Assembly: GCF_003323715.1 (NCBI RefSeq)
Contig: NZ_QOIN01000073.1
Coordinates: forward strand, 1 to 64,000
DNA: 64,000 bases
Reading direction: 5' to 3'
Source of the DNA: Streptomyces diacarni
GTDB taxonomy: Bacteria > Actinomycetota > Actinomycetes > Streptomycetales > Streptomycetaceae
Position 1 is the stretch's first letter. Every line of letters begins with the position of its first letter. The notes below the pieces were generated by a model that searched no databases, had not been told where the DNA came from, and saw nothing but the letters and a program-made list of their open reading frames with translations. The translations under genes and the position numbers were made by a program. Shown one piece after another: positions 34,922 through 43,335 of the stretch.

Positions 34922-36823
34922 TCACTTGTCGCCCTTGCGGGAGCCGAGGGTCAGCTCGACGGTGTGCTCCTTGCCGTCGCGCTCGTAGGTGACCTCGACC
35001 TTTTCGCCCGGCTTGTGGGACCAGATCGTGCCGATCAGGGTGGGGCCGCTGTCGATCACCGTGTCGTCCAGCTTGGTGATGACGTCGCCGGGCTTGAGGC
35101 CCGCCTTGTCGGCCGGGCCGTTCGGAGTGACGGGCTCGCTGCCGTTCTCCCCGTCGCGCGAGATGGTGGCGCCCTTGCCCTCGCCGCCCAGCTGCACCGT
35201 GGCGCCGATCATCGGGTAGACGGGTTCGCCGGTGTCGATGAGCTGTTCGGCCACACGCTTCGCCTGGTTGGACGGGATGGCGAAACCCAGACCCACACTG
35301 CCGGCCTGTCCCCCGCCCTCCATGCCGCCACCGCCGCCGCCCGACTGGATGGCGGAGTTGACGCCGATGACCGCGCCCTGCGAGTTCAGCAGGGGGCCAC
35401 CGGAGTTTCCGGGGTTGATGGAGGCGTCCGTCTGGAGCGCGTTCATGTACGACGCCTGGCTGCCCTGGCCGTCGCTGGAGGCGACCGGACGGTTCTTCGC
35501 ACTGACGATGCCCGTGGTGACCGTGCCCGACAGCCCGAAGGGAGCACCGATCGCGATGGTGGCATCGCCGACGGCCACCTCGCCCGAGTTGGCCACCGGC
35601 AGCGGATCCAGCTTGCGGTCACCGACACCGCTCAGTTTGAGGACGGCGATGTCGTACCCCTGCGCGTTGCCGACGACATGGGCGTCGTACTTCTTGCCGT
35701 CGGAGAACGTCGCGGTCAGCTTGCCGCCCTGGGTGGCGTTGGCCACCACGTGGTTGTTGGTGAGGATGTGGCCTTCCTTGTCGAAGACGAAGCCCGTACC
35801 CGTGCCCTCCTCACCACCGCCGGACGAACGGATGGTCACGACGCTCGGCAGCGCCTTGGCCGCTATCCCCGCGACCGACTTGGGCGAACGGTTGAGCTTC
35901 TCGGGGTCGGCGGAGGAGCTGATGGTGGTGCTGCCGCCGTCCGAGCGGTCGGCCGCCCAGAAGCCGATCCCTCCACCGATGCCGCCGGCGACGAGCGCGG
36001 CGACCACCACGCCGACGATCAGGCCGTTGCGGCGCTTCTTGCCGCCGGGCTCCGGGCCGCCGGGGCCTGAGCCCGGAGGCATCGCCCACGGGTCGTGCGG
36101 CGGCATCCCGCCACCGCCGGAACCGCCCGGGCCCACGGGACCGCCAGGGCCGCCACCGTACGGCGGCGCGGGTGGCGGGGTCGGGTGACCCGTGCTGCCG
36201 TGACCCCAGCCGCCCGCCTGTCCCGAGCCGCCGTCTCCCGCGGCTCCGTAACCACCCGACTCGCCGGGCCCTGTCGAACCCTCCGGCCGGTACGGGTGAT
36301 CGGCCCCGCCGGGCTCGGACGCGCTCATGCCGGGGCCGCCGGACATCGCGGCGGCACCCGAGGCGGCCGCTGCCCCGGCGACGGGCGGAGCGGCGGGCGG
36401 CGGCGAAGGCTGCCGCGGCGGGGCGGCCGGGGCGGGGCTCATCGCCTCCGTTCCCGCTGCGGGAGCGGGCGCGTCCACGGGCGCGGGCGCTTCGCGTGAG
36501 CCGTCCTGCGGCGACTGCACCAGAGTGTCCGTGGACGCCGGTGCCGACATCGGCGCCGGCGCCTCGGCCGGACGGGCGACTGTGTCCTGGACGGAAGTGC
36601 CGTGCTGCGTACGGCCTTCGGCCTCCGGGGGCGCGCCGGGCGAGGTGTCGGACGGGGTGTCGGCGGGGGCGGCCGTGTCGGAAGAGTCAGGGGAGGGCAG
36701 CGAGAAGTCGCCGTCCTCGCGGCTCGTCGGGGCGCCGGCGGACGGGGCCTGGACCGGCGCCGGAGGCGTGGGACCCGCCCCCGCCGCAGGCGTCACGGCA
36801 GCGCCGTCGTTCTCGGTGCTCAC
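34922..36823 (-). CDS. Membrane-anchored HtrA/DegP-type serine protease with PDZ
   Basis: A 633-residue protein. Residues 1-260 are disordered (Ala/Pro/Gly/Glu rich, several PPAP and GGPGG repeats) and cytoplasmic. A single span (about 266-290, LIVGVVVAALVAGGIGGGIG) puts the trypsin-like domain outside. Catalytic residues are His in TNNHVVANA (about 355), Asp in GYDIAVLKL (about 391) and Ser in NPGNSGGPLL (about 472). A PDZ domain follows (535-625, GPADKAGLKPGDVITKLDDT). HtrA proteases degrade misfolded envelope proteins. GTG start after GAGGAG. The N-terminal tail is longer than usual. Confidence 0.9.
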   Translation of the reverse strand: MSTENDGAAVTPAAGAGPTPPAPVQAPSAGAPTSREDGDFSLPSPDSSDTAAPADTPSDTSPGAPPEAEGRTQHGTSVQDTVARPAEAPAPMSAPASTDTLVQSPQDGSREAPAPVDAPAPAAGTEAMSPAPAAPPRQPSPPPAAPPVAGAAAASGAAAMSGGPGMSASEPGGADHPYRPEGSTGPGESGGYGAAGDGGSGQAGGWGHGSTGHPTPPPAPPYGGGPGGPVGPGGSGGGGMPPHDPWAMPPGSGPGGPEPGGKKRRNGLIVGVVVAALVAGGIGGGIGFWAADRSDGGSTTISSSADPEKLNRSPKSVAGIAAKALPSVVTIRSSGGGEEGTGTGFVFDKEGHILTNNHVVANATQGGKLTATFSDGKKYDAHVVGNAQGYDIAVLKLSGVGDRKLDPLPVANSGEVAVGDATIAIGAPFGLSGTVTTGIVSAKNRPVASSDGQGSQASYMNALQTDASINPGNSGGPLLNSQGAVIGVNSAIQSGGGGGGMEGGGQAGSVGLGFAIPSNQAKRVAEQLIDTGEPVYPMIGATVQLGGEGKGATISRDGENGSEPVTPNGPADKAGLKPGDVITKLDDTVIDSGPTLIGTIWSHKPGEKVEVTYERDGKEHTVELTLGSRKGDK

Positions 36824-37352
36824 AGCTCACTCCTCATCAGGTACACGACATCGCAGGGACGGATGCGTTCACGTATGCGGGTATCCATGGACAGCTTTTC
36901 CCATCACACGTCAGGCCGACGTAAGCCAACGCTGAGCCTCCGCACTTCCGTCTTTACATCGGGTCAACACGGACACACTTCCCTCCCCCGGGTGGTGGGG
37001 GACCGGCCCGGGCGAACCGGCGTCAGGGCGCTGCCGACCGCTCGTCACCCACACGCCCCAGTGATTCGCACGCACGTGCTCCGCAGTCACGGGACCCAGC
37101 GTAGGCGCGCTCCTCCCGCACCGCTTCCGGAGATCCGGGGAAGCCGGATCTCCGGCACCGAATCTCAGGGGTCGGGTTTCCGGGGGGGCGGACGGAGTCC
37201 CGGTGGGGGAGTCGGCGTGGTGTCCCGGGGAGGCGGCCGGGAGGGTGCGTGCCGGCGCCCCGCGGCGGAACGGCGCGCAGCACTCCGCGCGGCGGAACCA
37301 TGCGCAGCTCCCTGCGCGGTGTGCCCGGCGGCTCCGGTGGGACGATGACCGC
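36824..37352. other. Divergent promoter region with perfect hairpin
   Basis: The gap separates the HtrA gene (minus) and the GDPD gene (plus). It contains the hairpin CCGGAGATCCGG-GGAAG-CCGGATCTCCGG at 37127-37155 and a run of GCGGCGGAAC-type direct repeats at about 37260-37320. No gene is convincing. Confidence 0.55.
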
Positions 37353-38285
37353 GTGAGCAACGAGTTCGCCGCCGGGTCGCGCCGCCTTCTCTCCCGCCCG
37401 CCGTCCGTCATCGCCCACCGAGGTGCCTCCATGGAGGCACCAGAGCACACCCTGGCCGCCTACCGCCGCGCCATCGAAGAGGGCGCGGACGGACTGGAGT
37501 GCGACGTACGGCTGACCGCTGACGGCCACCTCGTCTGCGTCCACGACCGGCGGATCAACCGCACCTCCAACGGGCGCGGCGCGGTCTCGGCGCTGGAGCT
37601 CGCGGACCTGGCGGCACTCGACTTCGGCTCCTGGAAGGGCAGGCACGCCGACCCGTACGAATCCCCCGACACCGCCCTCGACACCGACGTCACCGACGCG
37701 ACCGACACGGCCTACCCGAGCGGAGCAACCGGCGCGGCCGACACCGCCCACCCGGCGGACGCGACCCGCGCGACCGACTCCCGCACCGATCCCGAACGGA
37801 CCTCCGTTCTCACCCTGGACCGGCTGCTCGACCTGGTGGCCGAGGCGCCGCGCCCGGTGGAGCTGTCGATCGAGACCAAGCACCCGACCCGCTGGGCCGG
37901 ACAGGTCGAAGCGCGCCTGCTCGAACTGCTGGACCGCCACCGCCTGAACACCCCCGTGCGGGTGATGAGCTTCTCCGCGCGCTCCCTCCAGCGCGTGCGC
38001 GCCGCGGCGCCCCACCTGCCGACGGTGTTCCTGACCCAGTTCCTGCTCCCCCGCCACCGCGACGGGCGGCTGCCGAACGGCGTGCGCATCGCGGGCCCCG
38101 GCATCCGCCTGCTGCGCTCGCATCCGGAGTACGTCGAACGTGCCCACCGCGCGGGCAACGAGGTGCACGTGTGGACGGTGGACGAACCCGAGGACGTCGA
38201 GTTGTGCGTGCGGCTCGGGGTCGACGCGATCATCACCAACCGGCCGCAGCAGGTCCGTGCCCAGCTCAGCGGCGGGCCGTACTGA
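37353..38285 (+). CDS. Glycerophosphodiester phosphodiesterase (GDPD)
   Basis: A 310-residue TIM-barrel GDPD, probably cytosolic. Catalytic segments are VIAHRGASMEAPEHTLAAY, GADGLECDVRLTADG and LVCVHDRRINRT, giving the HR/E-x-D/H triad set. The C-terminal barrel ends VDAIITNRP. It hydrolyses glycerophosphodiesters to glycerol 3-phosphate and alcohol. An insert at about 100-150 (repeated DxTD, SGATGAADTAHPADATRA) is unusual and probably a surface loop. GTG at 37353 is preceded only by GGTGGG. No signal peptide, so intracellular. Confidence 0.88.
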   Translation: MSNEFAAGSRRLLSRPPSVIAHRGASMEAPEHTLAAYRRAIEEGADGLECDVRLTADGHLVCVHDRRINRTSNGRGAVSALELADLAALDFGSWKGRHADPYESPDTALDTDVTDATDTAYPSGATGAADTAHPADATRATDSRTDPERTSVLTLDRLLDLVAEAPRPVELSIETKHPTRWAGQVEARLLELLDRHRLNTPVRVMSFSARSLQRVRAAAPHLPTVFLTQFLLPRHRDGRLPNGVRIAGPGIRLLRSHPEYVERAHRAGNEVHVWTVDEPEDVELCVRLGVDAIITNRPQQVRAQLSGGPY

Positions 38286-38444
38286 CGATCCGGGAGCGCA
38301 CCGCGCCGGCGGGCGGGAGTGCACCGGCGCATTCGGTGCTTATTGCAGTCGCGCGAGTGCGTCAAGAGAAGGGGAGTGGCCGGTTTCCGCCGCACTCGGC
38401 TGGGGCATTCATCCCGATGGCGTGGGGCAAAGGAGGTCTCGGGG

Positions 38445-39263
38445 GTGGCGTTGGTGGTGGCACAGGAAGTGCCTACTTCGTCGACCATGGCCGTGCCCCA
38501 TGGTCCGTCGGGTGTGCGGCTCGCACGGCGCAGGATGCGCGAGGAACTCCTCGCGTGCGGCGCTCCCGACACGGTCGTCGATGATGCGATTCTGATTCTT
38601 TCCGAGCTCCTCAGCAACGCGTGCCGCCACGCGCGGCCGCTGCACGAGGGGTCGTCGGTGACGCACGGAGCGGGGGGTGCCCATGGGGGCGACGGGCCCG
38701 AGGGAGGCCCAGGAGGCACGGCGGCCGACGCCGCGACGGTCAGGGCGTCGTGGTGCAGGGACGCGGGCGGCGAGGTGACCATCGCGGTCACGGACGGTGG
38801 CGGGCCGACCCGTCCACTTCCGGCCAAGCCCTCCGTCACCGCACGCGGCGGCAGAGGGCTCGCCATCATCACCGCCCTCGCCCGGGACTGGGGGGTGCGG
38901 TCCGAGCACCCGGACAGACCCCCGCGGACCAGGTTCGGGGCCCCGCGCACCGCTCCCGACGACACCGCTTCCGCCGACACTGCACACGGCCGGAGCGCAC
39001 GCCGCGGCGGCGCCTCCCGCGCCCGTACGCCATCCGGAGGCTCCTCTGACACCGGTACGCGCGGCCCGTACGTGCCGGACGGCATCACGCCCGGCGCCCC
39101 GGCAGACGGGGAGCCCGCGGTGACGGTCTGGGCGGTGCTACGGCCGGACAACTCCTTCAGCGGACGGGTCGCCGCCAGCCTCGGCGGCCTCGGTGCGGGA
39201 TCCGGCGGCCTCGGCGGCGAGCCCGGCGAGGAGTTCGACCTCGCCTCGGTGGAGGAGCTCTGA
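38445..39263 (+). CDS. RsbW/SpoIIAB-like ATP-binding anti-sigma kinase
   Basis: A 272-residue HATPase_c protein. The N box is ELLSNACRHARP, the G1 box VTDGGGPTRP, and the G2 segment GGRGLAIITALARDWG. These match anti-sigma kinases of the Bergerat fold, which bind ATP and phosphorylate STAS antagonists or sequester SigB-family sigma factors. Low-complexity inserts lie at about 75-105 and 165-235. GTG start with a perfect AAAGGAGGT. No STAS antagonist gene is nearby. The partner might be either sigma factor of the window. Confidence 0.82.
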   Translation: MALVVAQEVPTSSTMAVPHGPSGVRLARRRMREELLACGAPDTVVDDAILILSELLSNACRHARPLHEGSSVTHGAGGAHGGDGPEGGPGGTAADAATVRASWCRDAGGEVTIAVTDGGGPTRPLPAKPSVTARGGRGLAIITALARDWGVRSEHPDRPPRTRFGAPRTAPDDTASADTAHGRSARRGGASRARTPSGGSSDTGTRGPYVPDGITPGAPADGEPAVTVWAVLRPDNSFSGRVAASLGGLGAGSGGLGGEPGEEFDLASVEEL

Positions 39264-39592
39264 GCCTCCCGGGCCTACCTGCACCGCTCGGGACGGGGAA
39301 TGCCGGCCCTCCCTGAGGAGCGTCGGCCCTTCCCGGGCGCATACCGACCCTGCCCGGACAGGGCACCGGTCCTCCCCGGACGAGGCACCGGCCCCTCCGG
39401 ACAGGGCACCGGCCCTCCGGACGAGGCACCGGCCCCACCGGACAGGGCACCCCTCCGCTCGCAGCGCGGCCGGGCGTGCGGTCGGCCCCCGCTCCGCGTG
39501 CGGTGCGGCAGGGCGGTGCGGGCAGCGCGCTGTGCCCGGCAGCTACTAGGATCACGGCGCCCACAACGCCGCACCTCTGGAGAACCGCTCGC
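39264..39592. other. Non-coding gap with tandem 20-22 bp repeats
   Basis: About five copies of CCGGAC(AG/GA)GGCACCGG... fill 39354-39451. The rest has no believable gene. TGGAGA near 39577 is the ribosome site of the next gene. Confidence 0.55.
39354..39451. repeat. Tandem repeat, 20-22 bp unit, five copies
   Basis: Units alternate CCGGACAGGGCACCGG and CCGGACGAGGCACCGG, each followed by 4-6 variable C/T-rich bases. The array is 98 bp, upstream of the SEC-C gene. Confidence 0.75.
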
Positions 39593-40582
39593 ATGGCAAA
39601 CAAGCGCCGACCCCAGAAAGCCGCCCCGGCCGCCACAGGGGCGGCAGACAGCGGGAACTACCCGGTGGTGGGGGCCCGCCAGCCGTGCCCCTGCGGTTCG
39701 GGACGCCGCTACAAGGCGTGCCACGGCAGGGCAGCCGCCCAGGCCGCGACGGAACTGGTGCGCCGCCCGTTCGAGGGGCTGCCCGGGGAGGCCGACTGGG
39801 TCGCCCTGCGCGAGCTGGTTCCGGCCGCCACCGCGCGTCTGACGCTCAAGGGAGGGCTCCCCGAGGGCGTCACGGCCGTCACGCTGGCGACGGTGCTGCC
39901 GATGGCGTTGCCCGCGCTGCACAGGGAGAGCGGTGAGATCCTGCTGGGCCTGCAGAACGACACGGCCTCGGGTGACCTGAGCCGGGACCTCGCGGACACG
40001 CTCCAGCGCGCGCTCGCCGCCAAGCCCGGCACCCCGGTCGACGCGGGCCGCGCCGACCCGCAGGGCCCGCGTCTGCAGGATCTGCTGGACCTCGACGCGC
40101 CGTTCGAGCCGGAGGTGCACTCCGGGTTCGAGTTCTGGCTGGAGGGCGAGGAGGAGCCGGCCGGTGAGGTCGCCGCCTCGTTGGAGAGCGCCAACTCCGC
40201 GGCCCTGCCCACCACCCGGCTGACGGGGGTCGAGGGGGCCTACTGGTGCGAGGCGCCGGGGAAGAACCACCTGCGGTGGGTGATGGCCAGGCCCGAGGAG
40301 GAGCTGCTGGACGCGCTGGCGCGCCTGCACGCCGCGGGTGCCTCGTCGCTGGACGAGCCGCAGGGTGCCGAGGGATCCCGGCTGGTGGGCTCTTTCCGGG
40401 CGCACGGGCTGACGGTCCCGGTATGGGACCTGCCCTCGAAGATGACGGCTCAGGACTGCGAGAAGCCCGCTGCGGCGTTCGCCGAACGCCTGGCCGAGGC
40501 GCTGGCGGCGACGGCTCCGCTGACGGCCGAGGAGCGCCGCGCGCGCAGCGGTCTCACCAACCGTCAGGTGACGCTCAACTGA
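39593..40582 (+). CDS. SEC-C/DUF5926-family protein
   Basis: A 329-residue protein. The first 30 residues are basic. The SEC-C zinc motif PCPCGSGRRYKACHG lies at about 31-46, with Cys and His spaced as in the SecA C-terminal tail. The remaining 280 residues are a helical/beta domain shared by uncharacterised actinobacterial proteins (DUF5926). SEC-C domains bind zinc and often SecB or the ribosome. Not a SecA. ATG at 39593 with TGGAGA upstream. No operon partner downstream before the terminator. Confidence 0.82.
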   Translation: MANKRRPQKAAPAATGAADSGNYPVVGARQPCPCGSGRRYKACHGRAAAQAATELVRRPFEGLPGEADWVALRELVPAATARLTLKGGLPEGVTAVTLATVLPMALPALHRESGEILLGLQNDTASGDLSRDLADTLQRALAAKPGTPVDAGRADPQGPRLQDLLDLDAPFEPEVHSGFEFWLEGEEEPAGEVAASLESANSAALPTTRLTGVEGAYWCEAPGKNHLRWVMARPEEELLDALARLHAAGASSLDEPQGAEGSRLVGSFRAHGLTVPVWDLPSKMTAQDCEKPAAAFAERLAEALAATAPLTAEERRARSGLTNRQVTLN

Positions 40583-40703
40583 CGGCAGTCGGGAGATTCG
40601 GCGTGGGGTTCGCGAAGGTCCCGTGGGCGTGACACCGATCACACGCGCGGTCCAACTTGCCCTACTCACAGGTAAATCGGCGTCTCAATCGGAGCGATCG
40701 AAT

Positions 40704-40782
40704 TTGCTAACCGCCGATCTCTTGTTACGGTTCTAGGAGCCCGGTCGCTGGTGCATCCCCCGTCGCCAGCGACCGGGTTTTT
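40704..40782 (+). ncRNA. Candidate tiny RNA: promoter immediately followed by intrinsic terminator
   Basis: TTGCTA (40704-40709), 16 bases, TACGGT (40726-40731) is a good promoter. The predicted start at about 40738 falls on the base of a perfect 12-bp stem: CCCGGTCGCTGG (40740-40751) and its complement (40766-40777) with TTTTT at 40778-40782. The product would be an RNA of about 45 bases. Alternatively the hairpin simply ends the SEC-C gene transcript. Another inverted repeat, ATCGGCG and CGCCGAT (40676-40682 and 40712-40718), overlaps the -35. Confidence 0.5.
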
Positions 40783-40861
40783 CTTGTGCCGTCGGCCCGC
40801 CCCTGACTCGCCGACTCGCCGGCGGACCGACCTTTCGTGGATGCCGCCGGGCAAGCGGACG

Positions 40862-41437
40862 TCAACTGCCGCTGTCGGCCCGTAGCAGACGCCGTCGCCC
40901 GTCGGCGGAGACGACCTCGGCCACCGCGGAGTAGGTCTCGTGCGCTTGGGCCTTGCCGCGCTCTTCCCCGTCGCCGCGTGGCGTCTCGCACACGCCCCGC
41001 CCGGCGGCCGCGGCCATGGTGCAGCGCACCCGGGTCGTACGCCCTTCGGGGCCTCGCAGGGTCAGGAGGGCGGGCAAGGCGCCCCGGGTGGTGTTGCGGT
41101 AGTAGGCGCGGGCCCAGGTCTCCTCGCCCTCGCTCACCACGCAGGCCCGCGCCTCCACCCCTTCGGGTGAGGTGATTTCCGGCCCGCAGGAGGACGAAGG
41201 CCGCCCCGGGTCGCCCACTCCCCGTCGCGCCGTCTCGCGCTCGGGCTCGGGCTCAGGCTCGCGCTCGGGCTCGCCGGCGGTCTCGTGCCGGGGCTGGGCC
41301 GCCTCGAACGCCTTGGCCGCGAGGCGGGCGTCCTCGCCCGCGACCGCCGCCGCGAGCGGTACCGCGGCGACGAGCGCGACCGTGCTGGCGAGGGTGACCA
41401 CGCGGAGCCTGGACGCGCGCTGGTGCGGCTGGAGCAT
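40862..41437 (-). CDS. Secreted or membrane-anchored hypothetical protein
   Basis: A 191-residue protein. Residues 10-33 (RVVTLASTVALVAAVPLAAA) are a signal or anchor segment. A 40-residue Glu/Arg/Pro stretch (EPEREPEPEPERE) follows. The C-terminal domain holds four Cys (SSSCGPE, ARACVVS, RVRCTMA, GVCETP) likely to form two disulfides. Not recognised. ATG at 41437 with GGTGGG upstream. Extracytoplasmic localisation is inferred from the Cys pattern. Confidence 0.75.
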   Translation of the reverse strand: MLQPHQRASRLRVVTLASTVALVAAVPLAAAVAGEDARLAAKAFEAAQPRHETAGEPEREPEPEPERETARRGVGDPGRPSSSCGPEITSPEGVEARACVVSEGEETWARAYYRNTTRGALPALLTLRGPEGRTTRVRCTMAAAAGRGVCETPRGDGEERGKAQAHETYSAVAEVVSADGRRRLLRADSGS

Positions 41438-41915
41438 GAGGGAACCCACCTGAACGGGAGCGGAGCGACGAGGAGCGACGGGAGCGGGGCGGGGCGGGGC
41501 GGGCGAGCACGGGGCCGGGAACCGGACCGACCGGTGAGGTGAACATATCGGGGTCAAGGTGGCGTACACGCCCCAAAGACTCCCGTTTCCCCCTCAACTG
41601 CCCACGGCTCCAACCCGTACGAGTGAAGCCCCCGCTCTCCGAACCACACCTCGCACCGCGCAAAGCACCGTGCGTCGCACATCCGCGCCACCCGCGCCAC
41701 CCGCGTCACACGCGCCACCGGCGCCGGCCACGAAACACACGTCACAGGCCACGTGAGCGACCGGCACACCGACCGCCCGCCCGCGCCCGCGCATCCCCGA
41801 TCCGGACCCCGTCCCGGCCTGCGGCTCTCGGAGCCCCGAAGGCGCGGGCGCGCGAAAGCGCGGGCACCCGAAGGCCCCGGACGCCGGAACCCCGCCCCGA
41901 CTCCGCCCCCGGTGC
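41438..41915. other. Non-coding gap, low-complexity
   Basis: Contains a run of CGCCACC/CACGCG repeats at about 41684-41730 and several GC-only open frames. No ribosome site or recognisable domain. It holds the leader of the minus-strand hypothetical gene. Confidence 0.5.
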
Positions 41916-42641
41916 TCAGTACGCCAGTCGACTACCCGTGTCCGGGGTCGCGGCGCTCTCCTCGACGAGGACGTCCAGCAGCGTCTCCATCCGGGGCAGC
42001 CACGGCCGGCCGTCCGCGCCGGGTTCGGGCTCCCGCTCCCAGCGGGCCCTGCCGGCTCCGGTGAGGGCGCCGGGCAGCGCCACGTAGCCGCCACCGCCGT
42101 GGAACCGCAGGGAGCTGGGCACCCGGTCCTGGGCGTACAGCAGTTCGCCCAGCTCTTCGAGCGCGTAGGGCTCGACCAGTACGGAGAAGCGGGTGGGCGT
42201 CGCGATCACCGGGCCCACGCGGACACCCGCGGCGTCGAAGGTCGCCAGGGCGCGCGCCCCGGCGACCGCCGGCAGGCTCAACGCGCACGGCGCCGGGCCG
42301 CCGGTCGCGAGGATCACCGGGGCGTCGGGCCTGTTGGTCCACCACCAGCCGACCATGGCCTCGTCGGCCGTGGCCGCCAGCAGCACGGGGTCGAAGGGGT
42401 GTGCCCCCGGCACCACGCACTCCGGATCGCGGCACGCGCAGACGGCGGCCTCGCCCCGGCCCCCACTGGAGGCGAGGGCGGCTCCCGGGACGACGGGCCA
42501 CTGCCACTCGGTGGCCGCTGTCAGCGCCGTGCTCCGCATCGGTGACCGGTGGGTACTCCGTCCGGACCGCGCCCGAAACCGTCGGCCCTGGAGCTGTCCC
42601 CAGGCCCTGAGGGAGCGTCGCCTTCCGAGGATCTCGCGCAT
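41916..42641 (-). CDS. Bifunctional primase/polymerase-like (AEP N-domain) protein
   Basis: A 241-residue protein similar to the N-terminal archaeo-eukaryotic-primase (Prim-Pol) domain. WPVVPGAAL opens the fold, followed by the zinc-like CACRDPECVVPGAHPF, WWTNRPDAPVILATG and FHGGGGYVALPGA. In S. coelicolor similar stand-alone proteins occur and are often annotated bifunctional DNA primase/polymerase. The catalytic Asp-x-Asp pair of active AEPs is not evident. No helicase or replication gene adjoins it. Start at ATG 42641 after AAAGGA. Confidence 0.75.
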   Translation of the reverse strand: MREILGRRRSLRAWGQLQGRRFRARSGRSTHRSPMRSTALTAATEWQWPVVPGAALASSGGRGEAAVCACRDPECVVPGAHPFDPVLLAATADEAMVGWWWTNRPDAPVILATGGPAPCALSLPAVAGARALATFDAAGVRVGPVIATPTRFSVLVEPYALEELGELLYAQDRVPSSLRFHGGGGYVALPGALTGAGRARWEREPEPGADGRPWLPRMETLLDVLVEESAATPDTGSRLAY

Positions 42642-43335
42642 GAGCGCTCGTTCCTTTCCGTGAACGCCGAACAACGCCTACAAAGCAAACAACGCCTGTT
42701 ACGCAAACACAGTGAACAAACGGCGACCGGCCGAACGGGCGGGGCCGGCGGGACGACGGGAACGACTCGCCTGCCGAACGCCAATGACCGTGCCGACCGA
42801 TCTCCCAGCTCAGTACGTGTCGTGAACTTTGGTGACCGTGCGTGTCTGGCAGTGCCTCGTGCTGCGGGCCCGGCGCGGAACGTGGCGAGGCGGCGGGCAC
42901 ACCGCGTGCGTACCGCGGACCGCCACCTGCGCCGATGCTGCTCGTACTTGCTTGTCACGCGCCGCGAACCTCCCCCGGCCCTCGGCCGGAAGGGACCCCG
43001 GCATCCGCTCGTACCGCGTCCGTGCTGCCTGTGCAATCCCGCGACTGGTGCCATCCCGCGAAGAGGGACGGGGCGGTGCCCGCTTCCCTCTAGGACGCCA
43101 TGTCTCCCCACAGGGTTCCGTACCCGCAGCGGCGGTGCCAACGCGCTGCCGAATGGCCTCAGTCGACAGCAGTATGCACGCCAGGCGAGCGATTTTCCGC
43201 CAATCTTTCCACCGTACGGCCTGCCCCCGTGAGAGGCACCGTCTCTGCGGACATGCTCGGCACCGCAGCGCACGTACTGGACATGCCCCAACGGCATGTG
43301 TACATGTAGTGGCATTGATAGCGGAGCAACATGAC
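42642..43335. other. Long divergent promoter region (primase-like and GAF-SpoIIE genes)
   Basis: 694 bases with no accepted gene. Near the primase-like start an 18-bp direct repeat contains AACAACGCCT at 42670-42679 and 42688-42697, with GCAAAC at 42685 and 42703. Upstream of the GAF gene lies the palindrome TACATGTA at about 43300. Possible operators. The region is less GC-rich than elsewhere. Confidence 0.5.

Noticed and set aside
40583..40790. A cyclic-di-AMP (ydaO) riboswitch before a wall-hydrolase gene
   Set aside because: I see no conserved aptamer core and the next gene is on the opposite strand; the terminator alone is not sufficient.
43100..43309. A 69-residue plus-strand frame upstream of the GAF gene
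   Set aside because: No ribosome site, no domain and a basic, low-complexity composition.
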